From Prinsepia uniflora (taxonomy: Eukaryota; Streptophyta; Magnoliopsida; Rosales; Rosaceae): a stretch of DNA of 64,000 nt. The notes under the pieces are model-generated. The model did no database searches. It was not told where the DNA came from and saw only the letters and a list, made by a program, of their open reading frames with translations. Positions within the stretch are counted from its first letter, which is position 1. Every line of letters starts with the position of its first letter. Below, one piece after another: positions 44,730 to 56,659 of this stretch. The stretch is taken from NCBI GenBank assembly GCA_032719365.1, contig CM064863.1, positions 23,569,137-23,633,136 on the forward strand. The letters run 5' to 3'. Made by a program: the position numbers and the translations under genes.

Positions 44730-47491
44730 TGTCAGGACCAAACCCGGTTTCACCCCGAAAACCGGAGTAAATCCTGCTCCCGTCTGACACCCCGACACGC
44801 AACTAAAGTAAACTCACGAAAAACCACCTTACAACATGCCAGACGCAGGAGAAAGTTTAAACATCCCAAAGTCAAACGTATGTACAGTGCATAGTACTAA
44901 ATAAAAAGGAAAGAAAACCGATAAACAAGGTACACGCACAACGGAAAAGTTTAAACACCCCGGGGTCACTCTCAAGTATTCTATGCCTCCGACGCTGCCT
45001 CAACGTCAAAACCCCGCGCTAGCTCCACGACCTGGAGGGCAATTTAAAACAGAAGGTGTGAGTGGACCATAAATAATAAAATACTTTCCGAAAACCATTT
45101 CATAATAAAACCAGGGCTTTGGCCCTCCGTTTTAAAAATATACATGCATAACTCATTAGATGAAACCAGTTACAAATCACGTAATCATCACCATTAAAAC
45201 GATTACAGAATCATCGTAAAAACAGTTATAGAAACCACATCATAAGCATCATAAAACCGTATCATAAAACGTAAACATCAGGCAATCATTATCTGATCAA
45301 ACCTGCTAGACCTATCCGAGTCTTTAAACTCCTGAGTCTTTAAACTCAATCCAGGCCTCAATAATATCCGAGTCTTTAAACTCCCGAGTCTTTAAACTCA
45401 ACAGGCCTACGGGGGAAATATCAATATATCCGAGTCTTTAAACTCAATCCGGGCCCGTCCCCCGTCAATCATAATCCGGGTCTTTAAACCCAACAACCAG
45501 ATCCAGCAAATCCAATCCAAAACCAGTTGAAAACCATTTCTAGATCCACATCCAAACCCGAATCCGAAATCACCGGTCTGATGCCCTTCCGGCATCCAGA
45601 ACCGTCATTCCGAATCCAAATCCGGAATTCCACTTTTCAACTTTAAAACCAAATCTCGATTCTCGAAATCCGATTCTAAAACCGAAAACCTCGATTATCA
45701 AATCATATTCCAAAATCCCTTTATAATCATTGAAAATCATTTATCATTTGAAATCCCGAAACTATAACATCATAATCAGAAATCAACCTTTTATAGTAAA
45801 CGTGCAATTTTGTAAAACAGTTATAGCATATTCAAATAACCATGAAATCACATGTAAAACCATAAAACAAGTATTTAAAAGCAGTTATGCATGCTCGAGT
45901 TTAGAGAAGGGGTCCACTCACAGTCACCGGCACGTCACTCGCGCCCCGTACGTCCTGTACGTTCCTCAGCTTCTTCGAGGAATCCTGATCCTGTCAACAG
46001 TCACCAAAGTACGTTACTAACCCGAAACCTACCCTAATGGATCCGTTATAACATTTAGAACAAAAACTTAGTTGGACTCTTCACCGGAAACTGCCGCACG
46101 TACCCACCCCCACGCGCCGCCTAAAGTGGCTGCGCGTGGGCCTCACGCGCCTGCACATAGACACTGTTCACCGTCGTCTTCCTTGGGAGAACCGGTCTGA
46201 ACCGGCGTACCCGGTTCTCCACCGTTCCTCCACCAATTCGACTCCTCTCTTCACCAATCTCTTCGTCCAGTCCTAAGCAACCTATTCCCCTCACCCTAAC
46301 ACTTCGACACAGCCCATAGCCCGTCTTCTCGAGCTCGAAACCAAACGGCCCAAAATCCCTGTTTCGATTTCCGGCCACCTAGAAATTCCCCCGTCACGGC
46401 AACCACCTTAGACGACTCTTAGGACCCTCCTGAGTCTCACACCACTCACCAAAACTCTTGACTCAGCCCCAAAAGCCACGACATTCAAATTGAAACAAAA
46501 CGGAAAAATAGAGGAGCTCGAAATTACCTCACCTGCCGCTCGCCGCCGTGGGTTCCGCCGTGTCTCTAGGTGTCCACACAACTCCTCCGTCCTCTACGCA
46601 CCACCTGCAGCTTCAATTGATCGATTCCACGGCCGCACCATCACCCAAACTCCTCTCTGTTCTCTGGTTTTTCCTGAGACCTCACATCTCGCACACACAC
46701 GAACACTTCACCTTCCAACCGTCTCAACACTACCCTGCACTCTCAATCTCCCTCTGATCATACTCACACACTCACAGAACTCACACCTTCCCAGCCATCG
46801 ATCGATTTCACTCTTCTGCCTCACTCTGTTCTCTCTTGTTCGAACACACACATAACACACACCTGCACGATTTTGAACACACCAGTGCACTCCCTATAAC
46901 CCACTACACACACTGCACGTGTCCTCCATCCAACGGTCCCCTTCCAAAATATCCTATTAAACCTGTACATTTGTCTTCAGCTGGTGTGCACAAATCCCAA
47001 TGCTTCCAAAAGACCAAAATGCCCCTCTAAGTTAAAATTACCGTTCTGCCCTTACCGGTTTAGACCCGTAACTTACGCATCCTAGGTCCAATGAACACGT
47101 GCCGCCTGTCATTGAACTCAAGACGACGAGATATACCTAACGGTCCTAGGTCAACGTGTCAAAACCCAATCGTACGAAAAGTCAACTTTTCCCCTTATTT
47201 TAGCCAAATTACGGCAATGCCCCCAACCTTCCGAACATCATAACTTCCTCCTCGGATGTCGGAATCGGGCGTACCACCTGTCTACAGATTCGTGACGTTC
47301 CGAACTACGTCACGGTCATAGGTCAAAGTCCATTAGACCGCCCGAACTAAAAGTCAACATTTTACCCAACCTAGGGGTAATATCGTCATTCTACGCTAAC
47401 GGACCTATCAGAACCAACTAACCACCGCTTAAGCTCAGTAATCCTTCACTAATCACTGTCTTAATCCTAATTTCCGGGACGGGTCGTTACA
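44730..47491 (-). repeat. 3' LTR of the gag-only element
   Basis: TGTCAGGACC to GGGTCGTTACA on the plus strand, 2762 bp. It carries the inverted GAGTCTTTAAACTC module at 45309-45492. Confidence 0.85.
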
Positions 47492-48013
47492 ACCTACCCT
47501 GCTTAAAATAATTTTGTCCCTGAAATTCCACAGCTCGTTCCCAACACTAGGTGTCTCCTACCCGGTGATCAACATTAACTCAACAACAACTACTCCTAGG
47601 TTTTCCGATCTATCATCTCCACCTTGGGTATTTCACACCATCCCCAACTACCAGTTCACCACTTCTAACCCTTTCTCAGGACAACAAAAACTTCCTGGTG
47701 TACGCAAGGGAAACTCTATGAACAGAAAACAAAGGTATTTTAAAATACCTCATATAGAGTACCCAATAGGATTCATAGAGTACATCCTCATGTACTAGCA
47801 CCTCACCTTCCGGCAACTCGAATCCTAACCCAGAAGCAACTAATCCAAAAGGGGATCCTACCTACCGACTTACTCCCTCGGCTACCACACCCCTCGTCTG
47901 CTACTTCGACCACTTGTGGAATAAATCTACAAAGTACTAAAGGCAAATTCTAGAGTGTGGGTTCTCTTCTTTCAATAACCTCATATCGATAAGTTATAGT
48001 CACTCCCTCCAGG
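47492..48013 (-). other. 3' non-coding interior of the gag-only element
   Basis: Sequence between the pol deletion and the 3' LTR, with no open frame of note. The block near 47955-48010 resembles the interior of the LARD-like element near 28680-28745. Confidence 0.55.
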
Positions 48014-49135
48014 TCATCTACGGAAAGTCCTAGACTCTACCCCGGAATCCAAAATAAGCAGGTCACAACTAAGAATAGTAAAAGTACCTGTCCCCGCACC
48101 TGGTGCCGACTGAACCTCCTGCTGAGTCATTGCAAACACTCGGGCCTGAGATCCTGAAGATCTACCACGTCCTCCCACACCACTTGTGGCTCCACCACCT
48201 CCTCTAATGCCCGCTGTCCCTGACGCTGACGCTGTACTCCGTCCAGGCTCCGCCACTCCTTGGCCTACACCACCCTCCTGTGGTAACAGTGGACACTCAC
48301 GTCGGAAGTGACCTCGCTCCCCACAGTAGAAACAAACATCCCGACCTGGTCCACCACTCGGTCTCCCCGTCGACGCAACAAACGTCGTTCTGTCTTGTGG
48401 AGTCGGCTGTGCTCGGTAACCATGGAATCCTGAACTCTGGAAACTACCAGATCTACCAAAACGATCATCGCCCACCGACGATGCTCCACTGTAGTTACCT
48501 CTCTTCGGTGTCCTTTGACTCAAAGCTCTAGAAAAAGGTGGCTCCCGGCGTCGTACTGGAAAGCTAGCCTCAACCCGCACCGCAGCATCCGACAACTCTC
48601 GGAGGGTAGCAAACGATCCAGCCGTCACTATGGCTCGAATTTCACCTCGCAAGCCCAACTCAAACCTACGACACTTCTCGGCTTCAGTGGCCACAAACGC
48701 AGGAGCAAAATGAGACAACATCTGAAACTTCTGTTCATACTCAGCCACACTCATACTCCCCTGTTGGAGTTGCAGTAACTTAGCCTCCTTGGCATCTCGG
48801 AAAGAACAAGGGTAATACTGATCTAGGAATCTCTCCCGAAACGTCTCCCAAGTCACAGTGTGGGCGTCCCAACCAGATAACTCTAGGGTATACCACCACT
48901 CGTATGCCGCACTGTCCAGTAAAAAGGTAGCCAGTAACACTCGATCCTCCGATGGGCAATGCATCACTGCAAAGATCCGCTCAAGTCTCGTGATCCACCT
49001 CTGGGCTTCCTCAGGATCTGCCCCACCACTAAAAGTCGTAGCCTCGAGCCGCTGGGTTCGCTCAATCGTAGCACTCTCTGTCCCTCTCGTCGCTTCATCT
49101 TCAAGTCGTGGAGGGGGTTCACGTCTCGGAGGTAT
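48014..49135 (-). pseudogene. gag of a Ty3/gypsy (Tekay/Del-like) element, start codon lost
   Basis: The frame encodes a retrotransposon gag: PPRREPPPRLEDEATRG, the core EAQRWITRLERIFAVMHCPS through FRERFLDQYYPCSFRDAKEA, then a CCHC knuckle CFYCGERGHFRREC and a Gly/Ser-rich tail. Gag assembles the particle and packages RNA. The expected ATG before PPRRE is ATA (49133-49135), so initiation at the usual site is lost; the frame stays open into the LTR, up to 49315, with no other gag-like ATG. The frame enters the linker to protease (FAMTQQE..GTFTIL), then runs into unrelated residues and stops at 48014-48016, marking the deletion of pol. The family assignment rests on gag layout, the tRNA-Met primer site and LTR type. 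Confidence 0.8.
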
Positions 49136-49228
49136 CGTCAACCGCACGCTGAAAGAGGCATAGAAACAGTCAAACAACCTAAACACAACCTCAAAAACCG
49201 ACAAACCTGAGAAACTCGACAAACCTAT

Positions 49229-49240
49229 GCTCTGATACCA
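49229..49240 (-). other. tRNA-Met primer binding site of the gag-only element
   Basis: GCTCTGATACCA on the plus strand is the reverse complement of TGGTATCAGAGC and is separated by two bases from the LTR terminus at 49243. Confidence 0.85.
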
Positions 49241-49242
49241 AT

Positions 49243-50877
49243 TGTCAGGACCCACCCCGGTTTCACCCCAAAAATCGGAGTAAATCCTGCTCCCGTCTGA
49301 CACTCCGACACGCAACTAAAGTAAACTCACGAAAAACTACCTCACAACACGCTAGACGCAGGAGAAAGTTTAAACATCCCAAAGTCAAACATATGTACAG
49401 AGCATAGTACTAAATACGAAGGAAAGAAAACCGATAAACAAGGTACACGAACAACGAAAAAGTTTAAACACCTCGGGGTCACTCTCAAGTATTCTATGCC
49501 TCCGACACTACCTCAACGTCAAAACCCCGTGCTAGCTCCACGACCTGGAGGGCAATTTAAAACAGAAGGTGTGAGTGGACCATAAATAATAAAATACTTT
49601 TCGAAAACCATTTCATAATAAAACCAGGGGTTTGGCCCTCCGTTTTGAAAACTTACATGCATAAGCAACCTATTCCCCTCACCCTAACACTTCGACACAG
49701 CCCATAGCCTGTCGTCTCAAGCTCGAAACCAAACGGCCCGAAACCCCTGTTTCGGTTTTCGACCACGCAGACATTACCCCATCACGGCAACCACCTTAGA
49801 CGACTCTTAGGACCCTCCTGAGTCTCACACCACTCACCAAAACTCTTGACTCAGCCCCAAAAGCCACGACTCTCAAATTGAAACAAAACGGAAAAACAGA
49901 GGAGCTCGAAATTGCCTCACCTGCCGCTCTCCTCCGTGGGCTCCGTCGTGTCTCTAGGTGTCCACACAACTCCTCCGTCCTCTGTGCACCACCTGCCGCT
50001 TCAATTGATCGATTCCACGGTAGCACCACCACCCAAACTCCTCTCTATTCTCTGGTTTTTCCTGGGACCTCACCTCTCGCACACACACGAACACTTCACC
50101 TCCCAACCGTCTCAACACTACCCTGCACTCTCAATCTCCCTCTAATCACACTCACACACTCACAGAACTTACACCTTCCCGGCCTTCGATCAATTTCACT
50201 CTTCTGCCTCACTCTGTTCTCTCTTGTTCGAACACACACACGGCACACACCTGCACGATTTTGAACACACCAGTGCACTCCCTAGAACCCACTACACACA
50301 CTGCACGTGTCCTCCATCCGATGGTCCCCTTCCAAAATATCCTATTAAACCTGTACACTTGTCCTCAGCTGGTGTGCATAAATCCCAATGCTGCCAAAAG
50401 ACCAAAATGCCCCTCTAATTTAAAATTACCGTTTTGCCCTTACTGTTTTAGACCCTTAACTTACGCATCCTAGGTCCAATGAACACGTGCCGCCTGTCGT
50501 TGAACTCAAGACGACGAGATCTACCTAACGGTCCCAGGTCAACGTGTCAAAACCCGATCGTACGAAAAGTCAACTTTTCCCCCTATTTTAGCCAAATTAA
50601 AGCAATGCCCCCAACCTTCCGAACATCATAACTTCCTCCTCGGATGTCGGAATTGGGCGTGCCACCTGCCTACGGATTCGTGACGTCTCGAACTACGTCA
50701 CGGTCATCAGCCATAGTCCATTTGACCACCCGAACTAAAAGTCAACATTTTGCCCAACCTAGGGGCAAAATCGTCATTATGATAACGGACCTATCAGAAC
50801 CAACTAACCACCGCGTAAGCTCACTAATCCTTCACTAATCACTGTCTTAATCCTAATTTCCGGGACGGGTCGTTACT
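49243..50877 (-). repeat. 5' LTR of the gag-only element (internally deleted)
   Basis: Follows the 3' LTR up to 49663 (ACATGCATAA), then jumps to the sequence matching 46277 onward, a loss of about 1.1 kb with a few bases of shared sequence at the join. The outermost base is mutated, so the plus strand ends GGGTCGTTACT rather than TTACA. Confidence 0.85.
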
Positions 50878-51085
50878 CCCTCAGGCTCGAAGTCCCTTTT
50901 AGTTACATTCTCGGGTTAAAGACCCAATTGATTTTTAAATTGATTTCGGATTTGGAAATATGGAATCGGGCATGAGACCTAGTTGGTTTACGAATCGGGC
51001 CTGAGGTCCAGTTTGAATATGGATTCGGGCCTAGGGCCCAGTTATGTGTTACGATGATGATTTTGGGTCAGGGACCCATAAATGG

Positions 51086-51235
51086 TTTTTATGCTTCATG
51101 ACGGTTTATGGGAACCGGCATGAACCCTTGAAATGGACTTATGGTTCATGACGGTTTATGGGAACCAGCATGAACCCTTGAAAGGATTTTATGGTTCATG
51201 ACGGCTTGTGAGGGCCGGGCATGAATCCTTGAAAA
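51086..51235 (+). repeat. GGTTCATGACGGTTTATGGG repeats
   Basis: Three units of about 55-60 bp ending near CATGAACCCTTGAAA inside the 42986-54024 LTR. Inverted relatives occur at 25220-25410 and a single degenerate unit near 57670-57715. Confidence 0.7.
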
Positions 51236-51544
51236 GTTTAAAGAATGATTTCGAAAGGTTTTTCATATGCCATCCTTTATATATGATTGTCTCCTCTGGG
51301 GAGGGTCGTTGGCCTGGGTGGACCCCGGAGTAGTCACGGAGCACTAACTGAGTGTAGTCGCCCCCCAGTTGGGTTCCTTACACTCAGGAAGGGCATGGTT
51401 CGTAACCTTTAGGGAGGGTCATTGATCTACGGACTTTGACCTGGGTGGACCCTGGAGAGACTTGGGTTTGAGACCCCGGTTGGCACGCGCGTAGCTCTAT
51501 ATACCGTGACAGGTTTGGTGATATGAAATATAATGGATAAACAT

Positions 51545-53538
51545 TGTAACGACCCGTCCCGGGAGTGGGATTAGCATAGTGATTAGTGACGGATTAACAC
51601 GTTAATCGGTGATTAGTTGGATACCTTTGGACAGTCGGTGTAGAATGACGATTTTGCCCCTAGAATGGGCAAAATGTTGACTTTTAATTCGAACAGTCAA
51701 TTGGGCATTAATCGATGATTGTGACATCGTTCGAGACGTCACGAGTCCATAGACAGGTAGCATGTCCGATTCCAACATCCGAGGAGGAAGTTATGATGTT
51801 CGGAAGGTTGAGGGTACTTTTGTAATTTGGTTAAAAGAGGGGAATTTGTTGACTTTTTGAACGACAAGGTTTCTTCATGCAAACCGAGGACCGTTAGATA
51901 GATCTCGACATCCTAAGTACAAGGATAGGCGGCATGCCTGTATCAGACATCAGACGAGTGAGCTACGGGTCTAAAAAGTGAACGGTAAAATCGTAATTTG
52001 AACAAGTAGGGGTATTTTGGTCTTTTTGTACCTTGGGAAGCGTGCCAATCAGATGAGGACATGTGTACAAGGTTTATTGGATATTTTGGGATGGGACAAC
52101 CAGGTGTTTGACACCTGGCTGGATTCCAGTGGGTTCTAGCCTACGATATAATTGTTTAAGCGGTTGTGTAACCGTTCATTTTGGGAGAAACACAGAGACA
52201 GAGACCGGGGAAAAATCGATCGGGTTGCAGGGTGAGTGAGCCTTTGGTATTGTGTATGTGTGAGCAGAGAAAAGCTGAGAGTGTAGGGAGTGTTTTGGGA
52301 GAAGTTGGAGGGTCGAGTGAGTGTGTTAGTGAGGGGAAAACCAGGGAACAGAACCGGGAACACCGTGCACGGCTGTGCACCTCGATTGATCGACCTATCG
52401 GAATTTGGACACACGGTAGTGTTTAGCAACCTGAGAAGTGCCTTGTGGACCCAGAGGAGCATGGCGGAGCTCACGGTGGTGGTCAGAGAACAGGTGAGTC
52501 CCTCGGTTTCCCCTGTTTTCTCTGTTTTTCCAATTTTTGGTTTTAAAACTAAAGTCGTGAAGTTTGGTGATTTGTTAACTCAATTTATTGGTTCTAGTAG
52601 CTTTAGAAGGTTGTGTTTAAGCTTAGGAATCGAACCAGAGCTTAGTGGTGGCCATGGGTGGCCGGAATTCGAACTGGTATTTTTCTGGGTTTTACTTCGA
52701 GTTTGGGAGGTAGTTGTTAGCTGTTATTTCGTGTTTTTAGATAGTGGATTAGGTTGCTAGAAGTATGACGAAGCTTTTGGGATTGATTGGACTGAAAATG
52801 GACTGGATTTGAGGGAGAACCGGTCACGCCGGTTTGGTTCGACCGGACTGGTCTGGACCGGCTGGACGAAGGTTGAAGACGAGAAACAGTGCAGGCGCGT
52901 GAGGCCCACGCGCTGCCCCATTGGGCGGCACGTGAAGCCCACGCGCTGCCCCATTGGGCGGCCCGTGAGGGCGCGTGGGGGAGGATCTGGGGAAGTGTCC
53001 AACATGGTTTTTACTCTAATCGATGTAACGAACATTTTGGGACAAGTTTCGAGACAATCAGACATAGTCTCGGTTTAGTTTTGAGTATAAATGTCATTGT
53101 TTTATTAAATGTCATTGTTTTATTAAACTGTCATTGTTTACGCGGAGGGTATAAATGTCATTGGTTTTTATTAAGTGTCCAATATGCATGCATTGGTTTT
53201 TACGCGGAGGGTATAAATGTCATTGTTTTATTAAACTGTTTTTAAATTTATACTTTATTTTTGTCCACTCACAGTCTTTTCCTGTTTTCGATACCCTCCA
53301 GGTTGTTGCGTTACGGGCTGTTGATCGAGAGAGACAAAGACATCACACCCGCGATCCAGAGTAGATTCAGCACACTCTAGGAACTTCGGTTGCTGTTAGG
53401 CGGTCGAATCGAGAATCCCCTGTCCGACTTACGTGTCACATGGGGATTGGACGTCAGTTTAGCCTTCGTCTCATGCGTAAGTTAGACGGGATCAAGATTT
53501 AGCCCTTAATCTTGGGGGATTAGGGGTGGGTCCTGTCA
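51545..53538 (+). mobile_element. solo LTR, subfamily 1, nested
   Basis: 1994 bp, TGTAACGACCCGTCCCGG to GGGTGGGTCCTGTCA, flanked by AACAT (51540-51544, 53539-53543). The centre holds repeated GTCATTG / TTTTATTAAA units (53088-53240). Confidence 0.87.
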
Positions 53539-55000
53539 AACATGATTTCAATTGGTTTGGGAAATTATGTTTTATGATGATAAATGGATTTGGGCTGAGA
53601 TCCCACATATGTTTACTATGTTATGGTTTTCTGTAAATGGTTTTGGGCAGGAGCCCGTGTGACTTGTATTTACGGAACTTGAGGCTGAAACCCTAAATAT
53701 GGTTGTTTAAACATATGTGATTGGATAAATGGTTTTACTATGCATGCATGCTTTTTAGTGAAGGGTATAAAGGTCTTTATAAAATGTATTTACGAACTTA
53801 TTACTTTTTGTCCACTCACAGTCTTTCTGCTTTTAATACCCTTCAGGTTGAATGTGGTACGGACTGTAGCAAAGATCGAGATATCACATACCTCCTCCGG
53901 ATCCTGGTGTACTCTGATAGCCGAGAGGGCAAAGGTTGGAAATTTCTCTTGTCTAACACTTCGTGTCAGACGGGATCATGGGCGTTCCTCGTTAATCCGG
54001 GGGGATTGAGGACGGGTCCTGACAGGGATCACCCAAACAACAAGGGTGTAATTTTCCCTTGAGGTTGACGATTGGAGGATGGTTTTGAGTAAGTTTCATT
54101 GCATTTTAATCATTCAGATCTCTTTTTTGGGCTAATGTAGAGTATTTAGGTCGAAATAGCATGGAAAAAGGCTAAGAATCTATGAATTTAGAACCGGGTC
54201 TGGTCATCGAGTCGGGCGACCTAGAAAACCAGAGATATGGGTAAGGTAGATGACTATAGCTTATACTGTACCTGGCACGTGAGCTTCACGTACTACCACT
54301 TTAGGTGGTGTGTTCCAGTGAATTTGGGTGTACTTCCAACATTTGTTTTTATCCTTTTGATGTTACGAACATTTTAGTGCAGGTTTTGAGACAATCAGAT
54401 ATCGTCTCAAGCTAATTTTGAGTGTTTGAAGAGCGTAATTAACATTTAAAATTTAATATTAAATTTCCGAGGGTTAGGATTTGTACCAAGAGGTGTTATC
54501 TGAGGGTTCGGGAGACCATAATCATCTCGTGTTATATTTTTGACATGAAAACCTAATTCCTGAAGCGGGCAAGGAGCATTCGGAATGCTAATAATAGAAA
54601 AATGTGCACTGTGAGTAGACGTTTTATTTTATTCAAATATTATGCATGCATATTTAATGGTTTTAAATGGGTTTCTAAGTGATTTTGATGATGTTTGAGT
54701 GATTGAGATTTTTTTTATGAAATTTTGACGATATTTATGGAAATCTTGTTATTTCACGTTTCTCAAGGTTTTCCTTTCCATATTTCATTTTGATTATAGA
54801 TATGGGCTGAACAAAGTTTGTGCTATGAAATAATGGGATCTTGGAGTATTTATAATTTTCATATGATTTCTAGATGGTTTTTACGGAAGTTATTTCGATG
54901 GCTCATTTTACGAGGTTTGATTTTGAATTGTGTTTTGGGTTTTGGCCCGAGGTTCTAATTGTGGATTTGATTCATCATATTGAGGTTTGATATGAGTATG

Positions 55001-55327
55001 TGTTTCTCTCCGGCATAAAAATCTTATCTTTTAATACTAGCTCTTATATTTTAAGAATGATTGCTCTTTGAACAAAAGAACCTTAATCCATGCAAATCCT
55101 AGCTCTTGCCTTCTCCTCGTGATGGTGTTGCTGCTCTTCTTCAACTAGCTTGTTCATTAATTTCTAGATAGCATGTGCGATGTTAATTTTCTCTTCTATT
55201 TTTTACTTTAGTTTTTTTTTTATTTCATACAACTTAAACCTAATTTTAGAGAAAGGTTAAAAAAATAAAAATGGCTTTTTATTTCTTCCCCAATTCGAAT
55301 ACCACCGAATCAATCCCCAATATCACT
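55001..55327. other. spacer, no gene recognised
   Basis: AT-rich sequence between the truncated outer LTR and the Cassandra cluster. Confidence 0.4.
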
Positions 55328-56060
55328 TGTCAGGACCCGACCCTCCTCGGTCAGGACCCCACTCATCTATCACGATATTGTCCGCTTTAGGCCTCCTTAC
55401 CCTTGCTCTCACGGTTTTTTTTTCAGGAGCTCACAGTGCAACTTCCCAGGGGGTCACCCATCATGGAATTACACCAGCCTCAACTCGCTTAACTTTGGAG
55501 TTCCAACCGAACCCAAAGGCAAGGAGCTCCCAAGAGGCCTCGTGCTAGATAGGTGTGTGACTACACCTTTAACGCACACCACCATTCCTCTCCCAGACCA
55601 TTAACCCCTCACAGGAATGTGGGATCGTTCACCGTTCCCTCTAGGACACGGGTCTTACAATCCACACCCCTTACGGTCTAGCGTCCTCGCTAGCACACTT
55701 CCTGGTCGGGGTCTGGTACTTATACCATTCTGTGAGGACCCGACCCTCCTCGGTCAGGACCCGATTCATCTAGCACGATATTGTCCGCTTTAGGACTCCT
55801 TACCCTTGCCCTCACGGTTTTGTTTTTTAGGAGCTCACGGTGCAACTTCCTAGGGGGTCACCCATCATGGAATTGCACCAGCCTCAACTCACTTAACTTT
55901 GGAGTTCCAACCGAACCCAAAGGCAGTGAGCTCCCAAGAGGCCTCGTGCTAGAAAGGTGTGTGCCTACACCTTTAAGGCACACCACCATTCCTCTCCCAA
56001 ACCATTCCCCCATCACAGGAATGTGGGATCGTTTACCCTTCCCTCTAGGACACGGGTCTT
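55328..56060 (-). mobile_element. Cassandra-type TRIM, short LTR form
   Basis: LTR 55328-55659 (332 bp), interior 55660-55730 with a degenerate primer site (CTTATACCA on the plus strand), and a second LTR from 55731 that breaks at 56060, just short of its GGTCTTACA end. 5S-like blocks lie at 55438-55504 and 55842-55909. These LTRs lack the ~145 bp extra segment of the 1-3 kb array. Confidence 0.8.
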
Positions 56061-56659
56061 AGGACCCATCATGGGATTGAACAAGCCTCCACTCACTTAA
56101 CTTTGGAGTTCCCCCGAAATCCAAAGCAGTGAGTTCCCAAGAACAAAACCCTGCGGGTGTGATGGTGCGCCTTGCCCAGATGGGACAATAACGTGTTAGA
56201 TAGAGTGGGCCGCTGCTCAACTTTGATCAAAGCGAGGCTTTCTAGGAGCTCACTGCTTTGGATTCCTAGGGAACTCCAAAGTTAAGCGAATGGAGGCTAG
56301 TGCAATCCCATGATGGGTGACCCACTGGGAAGTTGAACCGTGAGCTCCCGGGAACAAAACCCTGCGAGTGTGATGGTGTGCCCTGCCCAGATGGGACAAT
56401 ATCGTGTTAGGTAGAGTGGGCCGCTGCGCAACTCTGATCTAAACGAGGCCTTTTGGGAGCTCATTTGTTTTGGGTTCGGTTGGAACTCCAAAGTTAAGCG
56501 AGTTGAGGCTGGTTCAATTTCATGATGGGTGACCCCCTGGGAAGTTGCAACGTGAGCTCCCGAAAACAAAACCGTGCGGGCAAGGGCAAGGAGGCCCAAA
56601 GCGGACAATAACGTGCTAGATGAGTCGGGTCTTTGACAGAGGAGCGTAGGGTCCTGACG
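56061..56659. repeat. rearranged Cassandra LTR pieces in both orientations
   Basis: 56061-56135 is a minus-strand piece around the 5S-like block. 56136-56659 reads in plus orientation with two 5S-like blocks 212 bp apart (56271-56334, 56483-56546), each preceded by the extra segment of the long LTR form (GCCCAGATGGGACAATA). It ends with GGGTCCTGACG at the junction with the next LTR. Confidence 0.65.

Larger units (their letters stand above)
44730..50877 (-). mobile_element. minus-strand Ty3/gypsy element with gag only
   Basis: A complete insertion flanked by CCCTC (44725-44729, 50878-50882). The 5' LTR is 49243-50877, the primer site GCTCTGATACCA (reverse complement) is at 49229-49240, the interior is 47492-49242, and the 3' LTR is 44730-47491, preceded in element orientation by a polypurine-like tract (reverse complement near 47492-47520). 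Gag is present but protease, RT, RNase H and integrase are gone, so it depends on a relative. The 5' LTR (1635 bp) lacks about 1.1 kb that the 3' LTR (2762 bp) has. Confidence 0.87.
42986..54024 (+). mobile_element. solo LTR, subfamily 1, hosting two further insertions
   Basis: Pieces 42986-44729, 50883-51544 and 53544-54024 (about 2.9 kb together) run from TGTAACGACCCGTCCCG to GGACGGGTCCTGACA. Flanks are GGTAT (42981-42985) and GGGAT (54025-54029), a duplication with one mismatch. The two interruptions each carry their own duplications. Confidence 0.8.
42271..55000 (+). repeat. outer LTR, subfamily 3, hosting a nested cluster (3' end uncertain)
   Basis: Starts TGTAACGACCCAAACTTTTA and is visible at 42271-42985. 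After the nested LTR ends it resumes at 54025 with GATCACCCAAAC, and includes TTACGAACATTTTAGTGCAG (54363) and GATATCGTCTCAAG blocks. No terminal GGTCCTGACA follows, so it is truncated somewhere near 55000. The right limit given is approximate. Confidence 0.55.

Noticed and set aside
49136..49315. N-terminal extension of gag starting at 49315
   Set aside because: The first ~25 codons lie in the LTR and the rest cross the primer site. The gag-like sequence starts at the mutated codon at 49133-49135.
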